Origin: Rhizobium pisi
Lineage (GTDB): Bacteria > Pseudomonadota > Alphaproteobacteria > Rhizobiales > Rhizobiaceae
Direction: 5' to 3'
Length of the DNA stretch: 64,000 nucleotides
NCBI RefSeq assembly: GCF_003938655.1
Contig: NZ_RJJT01000011.1
Span: forward strand, 62,001 to 126,000
In this document: positions 18,833 through 27,362 of the stretch, piece by piece
How the letters are laid out: each line of letters begins with the position of its first letter
How positions within the stretch are numbered: position 1 is the first letter of the stretch
Program-made: the position numbers and the translations under genes
The notes under the pieces: generated by a model
The model's database searches: none
Told to the model about the DNA's origin: nothing
The model's input: only the letters and a program-made list of their open reading frames with translations

Positions 18833-21790
18833 CTAAGCTTTTACAGCGGTCAGGAATATTTTCCTGACCGCTTTCGAAAGCCGCTTCACCTCCCCCTCCA
18901 ACGTTTTGATGTCAGGGCAGTCGCCGGCGCGACAGACGAGTTCGGTGAGGCCGGCGGGTGCATCGTTCGGATCGAACGAGCCGTCGATGGAGAGGCGGAT
19001 CAATTGTGAAAGGCCGGTATAGAGCGCGAAGGCCTCGAGGCATATGTCGAGATCGGCCGTCGCCATCAGCCTGTCACCAAGCACCTTCAAGGCCTCGCCG
19101 GTGCTCATGCCGTTCACGGCAATGCCAACGCCCCTGGTCGGGGCGATCAACGCCAGATACTGGGCGATGAATTCGAGGTCGATGACGCCGCCGGGGATCA
19201 GCTTCAGGTCCCAGGGACCTGATGGCGGCTTTTCCTTGTCGATCAGTTCGCGCATTTCGGCGACGTCATGCGCCACTTTGGCAATGTCGCGATCGGCCGA
19301 CAGCACCTCCCGAATGATCTGCTCCGCCTCGGCGACGAGGCTCTCGTTGCCACAAATCAGCCGAGCGCGGCTCAGCGCCATATGCTCCCAGGTCCACGCC
19401 TCCTCGCGCTGGTATTTGCCGAACGAATTGATGCGGGTGGCGACCGGTCCCTTGTTGCCGGAGGGGCGCAGCCGCATGTCCACCTCATAGAGCACACCCT
19501 CGGCAGTCGGCGCCGAGAAGGCGGCGATCAGCCGTTGGGTGATGCGGGTGAAATAGCGCGTTGCGTCGAGCGGTTTCGGCCCATCGGATTCGGCAGCGGC
19601 GTCGTCATAGTCGTAGAGCAGGATCAGATCGATGTCTGAACCTGCCGTCAGCTCGAAGCTGCCGAGCTTGCCCATGCCAGCAATCGCGATGCGCCCGCCG
19701 GGATAGTCGCCATGGGCTGCCCGCATCTCGTTCACCACGGCATCGAGCGCCGCTGATATAATGAGGTCGGCCAGATGGGTGAAGGCGCGTGCGGCCATCG
19801 CGCCGTTGATCGCGCCGGTGAGCAGGCGGATGCCGATCAGGAAGCGCTGTTCGGCAGCGAAGATGCGCAGCCGGTCGAGCACCTCCTCATAGTGGCGCGC
19901 CTGGGCAAGCGAGCCCTTCAGCCGCTCACCGAGATACTCGCGCGTCGGCAGCTCGGCCATCAGGCCGGGATCGAGCATGCCGTCGAAGACATGCGGCTTG
20001 GCGGCGATCACCTCGGCAAGCCGTGGTGCGGAGGACATGATATTGACGATCAGCGATAAAAGCGCCGGGTTGCTGCCAAGCAGCGAGAAGAGCTGGATGC
20101 CGGAGGGAAGGCCCGAAATGAAGCTGTCGAAGCGCAATAGCGCTTCGTCGGCACGCTTGCTTTCACCGAAGACGCGCAGCAGCTCCGGCGCCAGCTCCGT
20201 CAGCCTTTCGCGCGCCTCGACCGATTGCGTCGCGCGGTAGCGGCCATAGTGCCAGGTGCGGATGATGCGGGAAATGTCGGACGGCCTGTTGAAACCGAGT
20301 TTCTTCAGAGTCTCCAGCGTATCCGGGTCGTCGCCCTGGCCGGTGAAGACGAGGTTTCCGGTCTCGGCAGAAAGCTTGCTCTCCTGTTCGAACAGCTGGG
20401 CATAACGCCGCTCTACCGTCTTCAGCACACCGACCAGCCGTTCGGAGAAACTCGGCGTATCGGTGAAGCCCATCATGAAGGCGATACGTTTCAGGTCGGC
20501 ATCCGTCTCCGGCAGCAGGTGGGTCTGCTCGTCGCGCACCATCTGGATGCGATGCTCGACATCGCGCAGGAACCAGTAGGCCTCCGTCAGTTCATCGCGG
20601 GTCTCCGCATCGATCCATTTCGCCTTGGTGAGTTCGCCGAGCGTCTCCTCCGTCACCCGGCCGCGCAGCGATGGCATGCGGCCGCCTGCGATCAGTTGCT
20701 GCGTCTGGACGAAGAATTCAATCTCGCGGATGCCGCCGCGGCCGAGCTTGACGTTATGGCCCTTCACCGCGATCGCGCCGTGGCCCTTATGCGCATGGAT
20801 TTGCCGCTTGATCGAATGGATATCGGCAATCGCCGCATAATCGAGATATTTGCGGAAGACGAAAGGGGCGAGCCCGCGCAGGAATTCTGCACCCGCAGGA
20901 AGGTCGCCGGCAACGGCCCGCGCCTTGATGAAAGCTGCCCGCTCCCAATTCTGGCCCCTGCCCTCGTAATAGATCATCGCCGCATCGACCGGGATCGCGA
21001 GCGGCGTCGAGCCGGGGTCCGGACGCAGTCGGAGATCCGTGCGGAAGACGTAACCGTCAGCCGTGCGCTCCTGCAGGATGCGCACCAGACGGCGCATCAT
21101 CCTCGGGAAAATCTCGATCGCGTCATCCGGGTCGGGCACGATACCCGCCTGCTCGTCGAAGAAGACCACGAGGTCGATATCGGAGGAATAGTTGAGCTCG
21201 CAGGCGCCGAGTTTGCCCATGCCAAGCACGATTAGCCCCGAGCCCTTGCTTGGCGCCGCCAGATCCAGCAGCCGCAGCTTTCCGCCCTCATGGGCGGCCA
21301 GCAGCAGATGGTCTATTGCGGCGGCAACCGATGCTTCGGCAAGCTCACTCAGCCAGGCCGTCGTCGCCCGTCCGTCGAAGATGCGCGCAAGATCCGCAAC
21401 GGCAACGAGGAAGGCCACCTTGCGCTTGATGGTGCGCAGCCTGGTCATCACCACGGATTCCGCAGGTGCGGCGCCTTCGCCATCAGGTTGCCAGCAGCGC
21501 CGCGCCTCGGCGATCAACGCTTCGATCTGCGGTTCCAGCGGTTCGCTGACGGCGCCGGCAAGAACGGCGGGGTCGAGATTGACGATTTCACGCAGATAGG
21601 GCGACAGCGTCAGCACCGCCGCGATGAAATCGCGCAACGGCCCCTCGGTCTTCAGCATCGTGGCCACCGACGGCTCGTGTCTGCCCGCCTCCTGAAGGTC
21701 GGCCAGCGCCAGCTTCAGCTCCGTCTGGTTCAGCGGACGCAATAATCCTTCGGCCACATCCTTCAGACCATGCGTCGATTTCGTCAGCAT
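18833..21790 (-). CDS. glnE: Bifunctional glutamine synthetase adenylyltransferase/deadenylylase
   Basis: This 985-residue enzyme attaches AMP to, and removes it from, glutamine synthetase according to PII and glutamine signals, controlling ammonium assimilation. It has two nucleotidyltransferase domains: the N-terminal adenylyl-removing domain with SSDIDLVVFFDEQ (near 200) and the C-terminal adenylyl-transferase domain with GSDIDLILLYDYD (near 670). Each is followed by a helical GlnD-PII-uridylyltransferase-associated region. Length is normal. I chose the ATG at 21790 because AGGAG lies six bases upstream and the longer frame is not family-like. The 3' end of the coding sequence contains a perfect 12-bp-stem palindrome. 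It converges with the chemoreceptor gene, 33 bases away. Confidence 0.96.
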   Translation of the reverse strand: MLTKSTHGLKDVAEGLLRPLNQTELKLALADLQEAGRHEPSVATMLKTEGPLRDFIAAVLTLSPYLREIVNLDPAVLAGAVSEPLEPQIEALIAEARRCWQPDGEGAAPAESVVMTRLRTIKRKVAFLVAVADLARIFDGRATTAWLSELAEASVAAAIDHLLLAAHEGGKLRLLDLAAPSKGSGLIVLGMGKLGACELNYSSDIDLVVFFDEQAGIVPDPDDAIEIFPRMMRRLVRILQERTADGYVFRTDLRLRPDPGSTPLAIPVDAAMIYYEGRGQNWERAAFIKARAVAGDLPAGAEFLRGLAPFVFRKYLDYAAIADIHSIKRQIHAHKGHGAIAVKGHNVKLGRGGIREIEFFVQTQQLIAGGRMPSLRGRVTEETLGELTKAKWIDAETRDELTEAYWFLRDVEHRIQMVRDEQTHLLPETDADLKRIAFMMGFTDTPSFSERLVGVLKTVERRYAQLFEQESKLSAETGNLVFTGQGDDPDTLETLKKLGFNRPSDISRIIRTWHYGRYRATQSVEARERLTELAPELLRVFGESKRADEALLRFDSFISGLPSGIQLFSLLGSNPALLSLIVNIMSSAPRLAEVIAAKPHVFDGMLDPGLMAELPTREYLGERLKGSLAQARHYEEVLDRLRIFAAEQRFLIGIRLLTGAINGAMAARAFTHLADLIISAALDAVVNEMRAAHGDYPGGRIAIAGMGKLGSFELTAGSDIDLILLYDYDDAAAESDGPKPLDATRYFTRITQRLIAAFSAPTAEGVLYEVDMRLRPSGNKGPVATRINSFGKYQREEAWTWEHMALSRARLICGNESLVAEAEQIIREVLSADRDIAKVAHDVAEMRELIDKEKPPSGPWDLKLIPGGVIDLEFIAQYLALIAPTRGVGIAVNGMSTGEALKVLGDRLMATADLDICLEAFALYTGLSQLIRLSIDGSFDPNDAPAGLTELVCRAGDCPDIKTLEGEVKRLSKAVRKIFLTAVKA
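18845..18872. terminator. Perfect 12-bp-stem palindrome between convergent genes
   Basis: AGCGGTCAGGAA pairs perfectly with TTCCTGACCGCT across a TATT loop. It lies inside the last codons of glnE and 46 bases after the chemoreceptor stop, so it could serve as a bidirectional 3' hairpin for both. No T-run follows on either strand, so its activity as an intrinsic terminator is uncertain. Confidence 0.5.
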
Positions 21791-21811
21791 GCGCTCTCCT
21801 AGCCTTACCGC

Positions 21812-21851
21812 CGAAGGAAGTACCACGCAGAATCGTGGACGACCTCCTTCG
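21812..21851 (-). promoter_or_regulatory. Two-tier hairpin in the glnE leader
   Basis: CGAAGGA/TCCTTCG form the outer arms and CCACG/CGTGG the inner arms around a CAGAAT loop, ending about 20 bases upstream of the glnE start. It could affect translation or be the remnant of a terminator for the upstream gene. Function is inferred only from position. Confidence 0.35.
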
Positions 21852-21871
21852 ACCGGCATTAAACTAGGGTC

Positions 21872-21889
21872 TTGGCGGCAAACCGCCAA
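21872..21889 (-). terminator. Hairpin after the SRPBCC gene
   Basis: TTGGCGG and CCGCCAA pair perfectly across a CAAA loop (read on the plus strand), 34 bases past the stop of the leftward SRPBCC gene. On the minus strand, GTTTAAT follows some bases later. It is a plausible terminator separating the arsR pair from glnE. Confidence 0.45.
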
Positions 21890-21923
21890 TACGCGATTCG
21901 ACCGATGGTATCTGACAAAGGAC

Positions 21924-22400
21924 TCAGGCGGCGGGCATAGTCGCCAACAGCGCTTCGAGCTTGTCGTAGGCATCCGAAACGCCGGTCGACATGCCTGTTT
22001 TCAGCACGAAGTCGCGCGTCTCCTTGCTGTCGTAGAGAATGGTGTTGGTCATCACGGTCCGTCCGCCCCTCTCTTCGAAGATCAGCGTCGACAGCGATTC
22101 CGCGCCGCCGTCGAAGATTTCGGTGGCGACCAGACGTTCCGGCGGAACGATTTCCTTGAAGATGCTCGTCAGGCCGAGGTCCGGCTGGCCTTCCATCCTC
22201 CAGACGAGACGCAGCTTTCCGCCGACGCGGAGGTCGACCTCGCAGACGGCAAGTTCGGAATCGAACGGCACCAGCCAGCGCTTCAGCAACTCCGGCATCG
22301 TATAGGCCTTGAAGATCATTTCGCGCGGGGCATCAAAGCTGCGCGCCATGCTGATTTCGCGGTCGCTCGGCAGGCTGACTTCCAGATCTGTCTTGCTCAT
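21924..22400 (-). CDS. SRPBCC (AHSA1-type) domain protein
   Basis: This 158-residue protein has the START/Bet v1-like fold of the AHSA1 group: an early SREISMARSFDAPREMIFKAYTMPELLKRW-like segment, a central GGKLRLVW strand, and a C-terminal helix (ETRDFVLKTGMSTGVSDAYDKLEALL). Members bind hydrophobic ligands, and many are encoded directly after an ArsR-type repressor, as here. Its ATG overlaps the stop of that repressor gene by four bases, so the pair is co-translated. The natural ligand is unknown. No signal peptide is present, so it is cytoplasmic. Confidence 0.85.
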   Translation of the reverse strand: MSKTDLEVSLPSDREISMARSFDAPREMIFKAYTMPELLKRWLVPFDSELAVCEVDLRVGGKLRLVWRMEGQPDLGLTSIFKEIVPPERLVATEIFDGGAESLSTLIFEERGGRTVMTNTILYDSKETRDFVLKTGMSTGVSDAYDKLEALLATMPAA

Positions 22401-22762
22401 GCTTCATTTCCTCCTTCGGCCTTCATGGCCTTTTCCTCGTCCTTCAACTCTTCCAGCAACGTGTCGAGCCGTTGGAACTTCGCCTCCCAGAGGGTGCGGT
22501 AACGGTCCAGCCAATGGTTCACCTGGCTAAGAGGCTCAACCTCGATCCGGCAGGGTCGCCGCTGGGCATCGCGGCCGCGCGTAATCAGCCCGGCATTCTC
22601 CAGGACTTTCAAATGCTTGGAAACAGCCGGCTGGCTCATCGCAAAAGGTTCGGCAAGTTCCAGCACCGATGCCTCGCCCTCGAGCAAGCGGGCAAGGATC
22701 GCCCGCCGTGTCGGATCGGCAAGAGCGGCGAATGTTGCATCCAGTCCCGACGTCGAAAGCAT
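22397..22762 (-). CDS. ArsR-family transcriptional regulator
   Basis: This 121-residue winged-helix repressor has an N-terminal helical section (ATFAALADPTRRAILARLLEGE) and the recognition helix in MSQPAVSKHLKVLENAGLI. Cysteine metal-site motifs of the metal-sensing ArsR proteins are not visible, so it probably belongs to the non-metal group paired with SRPBCC proteins. It is the first gene of a two-gene unit. AT-rich inverted and direct repeats overlap and precede its start codon, which suggests autoregulation. Confidence 0.88.
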   Translation of the reverse strand: MLSTSGLDATFAALADPTRRAILARLLEGEASVLELAEPFAMSQPAVSKHLKVLENAGLITRGRDAQRRPCRIEVEPLSQVNHWLDRYRTLWEAKFQRLDTLLEELKDEEKAMKAEGGNEA

Positions 22763-22804
22763 TTATATAACCTTTTAGTTTTATAACTTACTGGCTATAT
22801 AAAT
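22761..22804 (-). promoter_or_regulatory. AT-rich repeats at the arsR promoter
   Basis: ATTTATATA at 22761-22769 is inversely repeated as TATATAAAT at 22796-22804, and a TATAAC element occurs twice between them in an arrangement resembling TATAAC-N6-GTT(TT)ATA. The repeats span the start codon and upstream region of the ArsR gene, the usual place for an autoregulatory operator. Confidence 0.4.
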
Positions 22805-22865
22805 GGCTAACCGAAGGCGGTCAAGCCCCTCGCGCGGCCCGCCATATTGACTGACATCGGTAAAG

Positions 22866-24275
22866 TCAGGCGGCCTTGGCCGGGAAGATCATGCTGACCG
22901 TCAATCCGCGCCGTTCAGGCTTGTCGGGATCGGTATCGGAGAGTTCCAGCCGGCCGTTGTGCAGCTCCATTACCGCTTCAACTAGGGAAAGCCCAAGTCC
23001 CGTACCGGGCTTCGAGCGGCTTTCGTCAAGGCGAACGAAGCGCTTCACCACGTCGTCGCGCCTTTCGGCAGGCACACCCGGCCCGTGATCGGCGACCGAA
23101 AGACAGATACCATCAGGGTGGCGAGCAAGCTTCAGCGACACCTCGCCCGCTCCCTCCGTATCGGAGGAATATTTGATCGCATTGTCGAGCAGGTTGAAGA
23201 TCGCCTGGCCGATCAGTTCACGATTGCCCTGCACTTCCACATCGGGCTCGATGCTGGAGCTGAGGCCGAGCCCAGCCTCTTCCGCCGCCGGTTCGTAAAG
23301 CTCAGCGCTATCGGAGACGATCGCCGAAAGCTCGACCGGCGACATTTCCGCCGCGACTGATCCCGCCTCGACACGGGAGATCATCAACAGCGCGTTGAAG
23401 GTACGGATCAGCTGGTCCGATTCGGAAATGATGCCTTCGAGAGCTGTGCGCCGGGTATCGCCGTCGGTTAGATCGAGCGCATCGGCCGCCTTGTTGCGCA
23501 GGCGGGTCAGTGGCGTCTTGAGATCATGAGCGATGTTGTCGGAGACCTGCCGCAGGCCCTCGTTCAGCTTCTCGATGCGTTCGAGCATGGTATTCAAAGA
23601 CACCGACAACCGGTCGAATTCATCGCCCGATCCGCCCACCGGCAGGCGCTGCGACAGGTCGCCGGCCATGATTTTCTTGCTTGCATCCGACATGCGGTCG
23701 ATGCGTTTCAGCGCGTTGCGGCCGATGGCGAACCAGATGATGATCGCGCCGAGCCCCATGATCGCCAAAGCCACCATCAGCGCCTGGCGCACCAGCAGAC
23801 GGAACCGCTCAGGATCGCCGAGGTCGCGGCCGATCAGAATTCTGAGGCCGTTGTCGAGCACGAAGATATTGGCGATCGCTCTGTGGCGGCGCTCGATGCC
23901 GCTGTCGGTATAACGCTGATAGATGAAGGGGGCGGAGGTCCAACCGATCTCCTCGAAGACACCCGGCTGCACCGAGGCGACGTTGCCGGCGAGGATATCG
24001 CCGGAGGGACCGGCGATGATGTAGAGGTTGGCGCCCGGCTGGCGGGCGCGCCGCTCCATGGTGCGCAGGAGAAGGTTCATGCCGCCGGTGTCATAGGCGC
24101 GCTGCACCTGCTCCACCTCCTGCCTGACGGCGTCTCGGATCTGGCCGGTCAGCAGCCGTTCCGACATCGCCGTCACATAAAAGACGAGTGTCGCGGCGCA
24201 GATGGCAAAAAGCAGGATGTAGAGTGCCGAAAGGCGGACTGCGGTGGACTTGAAGAGAACCCTGAAGCGGCTCAT
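22866..24275 (-). CDS. Sensor histidine kinase (partner of the OmpR-type regulator)
   Basis: This 469-residue kinase has an N-terminal membrane helix (residues about 12-35), a periplasmic sensor loop, a second helix near 163-185, a HAMP domain, the HisKA box VSDNIAHDLKTPLTRLRNKA, and a C-terminal ATPase domain with NLLDNAIKYS, ADHGPGVP and GTGLGLSLV. Its ATG overlaps the stop of the upstream response-regulator gene by four bases, so the two form a cognate pair. The pair lies directly downstream of degP, which suggests an envelope-stress role comparable to other degP-linked systems; the signal is unknown. Confidence 0.92.
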   Translation of the reverse strand: MSRFRVLFKSTAVRLSALYILLFAICAATLVFYVTAMSERLLTGQIRDAVRQEVEQVQRAYDTGGMNLLLRTMERRARQPGANLYIIAGPSGDILAGNVASVQPGVFEEIGWTSAPFIYQRYTDSGIERRHRAIANIFVLDNGLRILIGRDLGDPERFRLLVRQALMVALAIMGLGAIIIWFAIGRNALKRIDRMSDASKKIMAGDLSQRLPVGGSGDEFDRLSVSLNTMLERIEKLNEGLRQVSDNIAHDLKTPLTRLRNKAADALDLTDGDTRRTALEGIISESDQLIRTFNALLMISRVEAGSVAAEMSPVELSAIVSDSAELYEPAAEEAGLGLSSSIEPDVEVQGNRELIGQAIFNLLDNAIKYSSDTEGAGEVSLKLARHPDGICLSVADHGPGVPAERRDDVVKRFVRLDESRSKPGTGLGLSLVEAVMELHNGRLELSDTDPDKPERRGLTVSMIFPAKAA

Positions 24276-25018
24276 CCCTCATCCTTGATCATATACCCCG
24301 CGCCCCGAATGGTCTTCAGGAGCGGCTGGCTATAGTCTTTTTCGATCTTCGAGCGCAGGCGCGAGACGTGCACGTCGATGACGTTGGTCTGCGGGTCAAA
24401 ATGATAGTCCCAGACGTTTTCGAGCAGCATGGTGCGGGTCACCACCTGGCCGGCATTCTTCATCAGATATTCGAGCAGGCGGAATTCGCGCGGCTGCAGC
24501 AGGATCTCCTTGCCGCCGCGGCGCACCTCGTGGGAAAGCCGGTCCAGCTCGAGATCGCCGACGCGATAGACGACATCCTGATCCGGCGTGCCCTTGCGGC
24601 GGCCGAGCACCTCGACTCGCGCCAGCAATTCGCTGAAGGCATAGGGCTTCGGCAGATAGTCGTCGCCGCCAGCGCGGAGACCGGTCACACGGTCATCGAC
24701 CTGACCCAGCGCGGAGAGGATGAGGACCGGCGTATGGATGGCCTTGCGGCGCAGCTCGCTGATGACGGACAGCCCGTCCCGGCGCGGCAGCATGCGGTCG
24801 ATGACGATGACGTCGTAGGTATTTTCGGACCCCATAAACAGGCCGCTCTCGCCGTCGCTGGCGTGATCGGCGACGATGCCTGCCTCACGAAAGGCTTTCG
24901 TGAGGTAGACTGCGGCTTCGAGATCATCTTCGATGATGAGAATCTTCATGCGGCCGACATTACCCACCGGCTGCGTTTCGGCAAGGCTCAAAGCATGTTC
25001 CTGCGGGGCGGCGCTCAT
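24272..25018 (-). CDS. OmpR-family response regulator
   Basis: This 248-residue regulator has a receiver domain (MKILIIEDDLEAAVYL from residue 24; phospho-acceptor Asp in VIVIDRMLPRRDG; a Lys in YLPKPYAF) and a C-terminal winged helix of the OmpR/PhoB type (LTPREFRLLEYLM-like region through VHVSRLRSKIE). I kept the longer start at 25018 because AGGA lies eight bases before it, while the internal Met24 has no clear ribosome site. It is followed by the kinase gene with a four-base overlap and preceded by degP with a strong hairpin between. Confidence 0.92.
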   Translation of the reverse strand: MSAAPQEHALSLAETQPVGNVGRMKILIIEDDLEAAVYLTKAFREAGIVADHASDGESGLFMGSENTYDVIVIDRMLPRRDGLSVISELRRKAIHTPVLILSALGQVDDRVTGLRAGGDDYLPKPYAFSELLARVEVLGRRKGTPDQDVVYRVGDLELDRLSHEVRRGGKEILLQPREFRLLEYLMKNAGQVVTRTMLLENVWDYHFDPQTNVIDVHVSRLRSKIEKDYSQPLLKTIRGAGYMIKDEG

Positions 25019-25049
25019 TGAGATCGTCCTTCAAAGATCAGAGGAATCG

Positions 25050-25077
25050 AGCCGCGCGGACTTTCGTCCGCGCGGCT
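25050..25077 (-). terminator. 12-bp-stem, GAAA-loop hairpin between degP and the response regulator
   Basis: Read on the minus strand, AGCCGCGCGGAC and GTCCGCGCGGCT pair perfectly around a GAAA tetraloop, a very stable RNA fold. It begins 15 bases after the degP stop and ends 32 bases before the response-regulator start. No long T-run follows. It may stabilise degP mRNA and attenuate readthrough into the two-component genes. Confidence 0.6.
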
Positions 25078-25092
25078 GCTATTTCCCGGGGA

Positions 25093-26676
25093 TCAGCCCT
25101 GGCCGTTGATCGGAAGCGCTACGAAACGGCTTCCCTCGCCGGACTGGATCTGGAAGAGCGCGCGGGTGCGGCCGTCCTTCTTGGCCTGGTTCAGCACCCT
25201 GACGACATCGGCGGCGCTAGAGACTTCCTGATTGTTGACGGAGGTGATCTTTTCGCCTTCCTTGATGCCCTTGTCGGCAGCGTCGGAGTCCGGGTCGATA
25301 CCCGTAATCGCCAGGCCCTTGCCGTCATCGGAGGGACCGACCGTCAGGCCGAGATCGGCGAGCGCCTTCTCGGAAGCCGGTGCCTCGGGCTGCTGCGGCT
25401 GGTTGTTGTCATCAGCGGACGCATCCTTCTGGTCGGCCGGCAATGTGCCGAGTTCGACGGTGAGAGACTGCGCCTTGCCGGCACGCCAGACCGAAAGCTC
25501 GGCCTTGCTGCCAGGCTGCATCGCGCCGATGCGGCGGCTGAGGTCACGCGCATCCTTGATCGTTTCGCCATTGAGGGCGGTAACGACGTCGCCAGCCTTC
25601 ATACCGGCCTTGTCACCCGGCGATCCGGCCTGCGGGGCAACCACGAGCGCGCCGCTCGGCTCGGAGAGGCCGATGGATTCGGCGATATCCTTGGTCACCG
25701 GCTGGATCTGGACGCCCAGCCAGCCGCGCGAAACCTGGCCGTCCTTCATCAGGTCGGCAACAACATCCTTGGCGGTCGAGGCCGGAATGGCGAAGGCGAT
25801 GCCGACGCTACCGCCGGACGGCGAGAAGATCGCGGTGTTGATGCCGACGACTTCGCCGTTGAGGTTGAAGGTCGGGCCGCCGGAGTTGCCGCGGTTCACC
25901 GCGGCATCCACCTGCAGGTAGTCGTCATAAGGACCGGAGCCGATGTCGCGGCCGCGGGCCGAGACGATGCCTGCGGTGACCGTGCCGCCGAGGCCGAAGG
26001 GGTTGCCGACGGCGACGACCCAGTCGCCGACGCGGACGTTATTGTCGTCGGCCCAGTTGACGTAGGTGAACTTCTTACCCTTGCCGTCGACCTTCAGGAC
26101 AGCGAGGTCGGTGCGCGGATCCTTGCCGATCAGCTTGGCATCGAGTTCGGTGCCGTCATTCATGACGGCGACGAAAGCCTGGCCATCGGAAACGACGTGA
26201 TTGTTGGTGACGATGTAGCCGTCCTCAGAGATGAAGAAGCCGGAGCCCTGGGCGACGGGGCGCAGGCGACCCTTGCCGTTCGGACCGCCGGGACCGTTCT
26301 GGCCGAAGCGGTGCTGATGACCCTGCTGGTCATTCGGATCCTGCTGGCCGAACTGCTTGAAGAAGCGCTTCAGCGGATGATCGTCGGGAAGGTCATCGAA
26401 GCCGCGGCCGTTGAAATCGAAGGAGAAGCCTTCATTGTTGTCGGCGACGGGATTGACGCGGTTTTCGACACGGACGGAAACGACCGCCGGTGAAACGGCA
26501 TCGACGACATTGGCGAAGCTCGGAACGGCAGGCGCCTGAACCTTGACAGCTTCGGCATAAGACCGGGTGATTTCGAGCGGAACGCCGGTTGCGAGCACAG
26601 CGGCTGCAATACCGGCGACGGTAGAAGCCTTGAGCACGGTGGCGAGGGACGGACGTCCGTTGAAATTCTTGAGCAT
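25093..26676 (-). CDS. degP: DegP/HtrA periplasmic serine endopeptidase
   Basis: This 527-residue Do-family protease degrades or refolds damaged envelope proteins. An N-terminal export segment spans about residues 12-43 (ending SYAEA). The catalytic triad is intact: His160 in VTNNHVV, Asp190 in RTDLAVLKV and Ser265 in NRGNSGGP. Two PDZ domains follow (about 295-390 and 425-520). A Gly/Gln-rich insert (100-137) precedes the protease core, in the position of the LA loop. It lies between ccmH and a two-component pair on the same strand. The gene has its own 230-base upstream region, so it probably has a separate promoter. Confidence 0.95.
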   Translation of the reverse strand: MLKNFNGRPSLATVLKASTVAGIAAAVLATGVPLEITRSYAEAVKVQAPAVPSFANVVDAVSPAVVSVRVENRVNPVADNNEGFSFDFNGRGFDDLPDDHPLKRFFKQFGQQDPNDQQGHQHRFGQNGPGGPNGKGRLRPVAQGSGFFISEDGYIVTNNHVVSDGQAFVAVMNDGTELDAKLIGKDPRTDLAVLKVDGKGKKFTYVNWADDNNVRVGDWVVAVGNPFGLGGTVTAGIVSARGRDIGSGPYDDYLQVDAAVNRGNSGGPTFNLNGEVVGINTAIFSPSGGSVGIAFAIPASTAKDVVADLMKDGQVSRGWLGVQIQPVTKDIAESIGLSEPSGALVVAPQAGSPGDKAGMKAGDVVTALNGETIKDARDLSRRIGAMQPGSKAELSVWRAGKAQSLTVELGTLPADQKDASADDNNQPQQPEAPASEKALADLGLTVGPSDDGKGLAITGIDPDSDAADKGIKEGEKITSVNNQEVSSAADVVRVLNQAKKDGRTRALFQIQSGEGSRFVALPINGQG

Positions 26677-26906
26677 TGGAGCACCTTCTCTTGTTCTTAG
26701 ATCTTCAGACCGGCAGCGCCGGATCAGTCGATGACTGAAGATATAGGACGTCGCACCTTACTGCGAACTGTCCGGCCAATGAAAAATTCGTAATGTTTAA
26801 AATGTTTGGCGGAGGGCCGAGCTCGCCCCAACTGCTTCACCGACACGGCCGGAATTGGTCGTCGCCCAGCTCGACCCGTCGCGACGGAAAATTGCCGTTC
26901 GGTCGG

Positions 26907-27362
26907 CTATTTTTTCAGAAGCTCGCTCAGCCGTGCCTGTTCGTCGGCCGTCAGCTTGCTGCCGGTCGGCTTGCCCGTCCTCTTGCGTGCAAAGAGGAGC
27001 AGTGACAGTCCGCCGGCAAGCACCAGCAGTACCGGCGCACCCCAGAGCAGCGCCGTCTTGACGCTGAACCGCGGCTTCAGCAGCACGAACTCACCGTAGC
27101 GCGAGACGATATAGTTGAGCACCGCCTCGTCGCTGTCGCCGTCGGTGATGCGCTCACGCACCAGCAGGCGCAGATCCTTCGCCAGATCGGCGTTGGAATC
27201 GTCGATCGACTGGTTCTGGCAGACCATGCAGCGCAGTTCGGCCGACAGCGCGCGAGCCCGTGCCTCGAGCGCCGGATCGGCCAGCACCTCGTCCGGATTG
27301 ACGGCAAAGGCGGGGGCCGCCATCAGCAGCAAAGCGAAGGCCAGGAGGAGACACCGCATCAT
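26907..27362 (-). CDS. ccmH: Cytochrome c maturation protein CcmH (CycL)
   Basis: This 151-residue membrane-anchored thiol protein reduces apocytochrome c cysteines before haem attachment. It has a signal peptide ([20 protein letters not shown]), the redox motif [10 protein letters not shown] with Cys45 and Cys48, and a C-terminal membrane helix (about 104-124). It is the short, alphaproteobacterial form; the TPR part is the separate CcmI. ATGATG at its start overlaps the ccmF stop, giving tight coupling. A much longer open frame continues upstream but is only the ccmF gene read out of frame. Confidence 0.95.
   Translation of the reverse strand: MMRCLLLAFALLLMAAPAFAVNPDEVLADPALEARARALSAELRCMVCQNQSIDDSNADLAKDLRLLVRERITDGDSDEAVLNYIVSRYGEFVLLKPRFSVKTALLWGAPVLLVLAGGLSLLLFARKRTGKPTGSKLTADEQARLSELLKK

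Noticed and set aside
25018..26493. A 491-codon plus-strand frame opposite degP
   Set aside because: It is antisense to a well-supported protease gene and its repetitive Asp/Gly/Arg composition is typical of shadows in GC-rich DNA.
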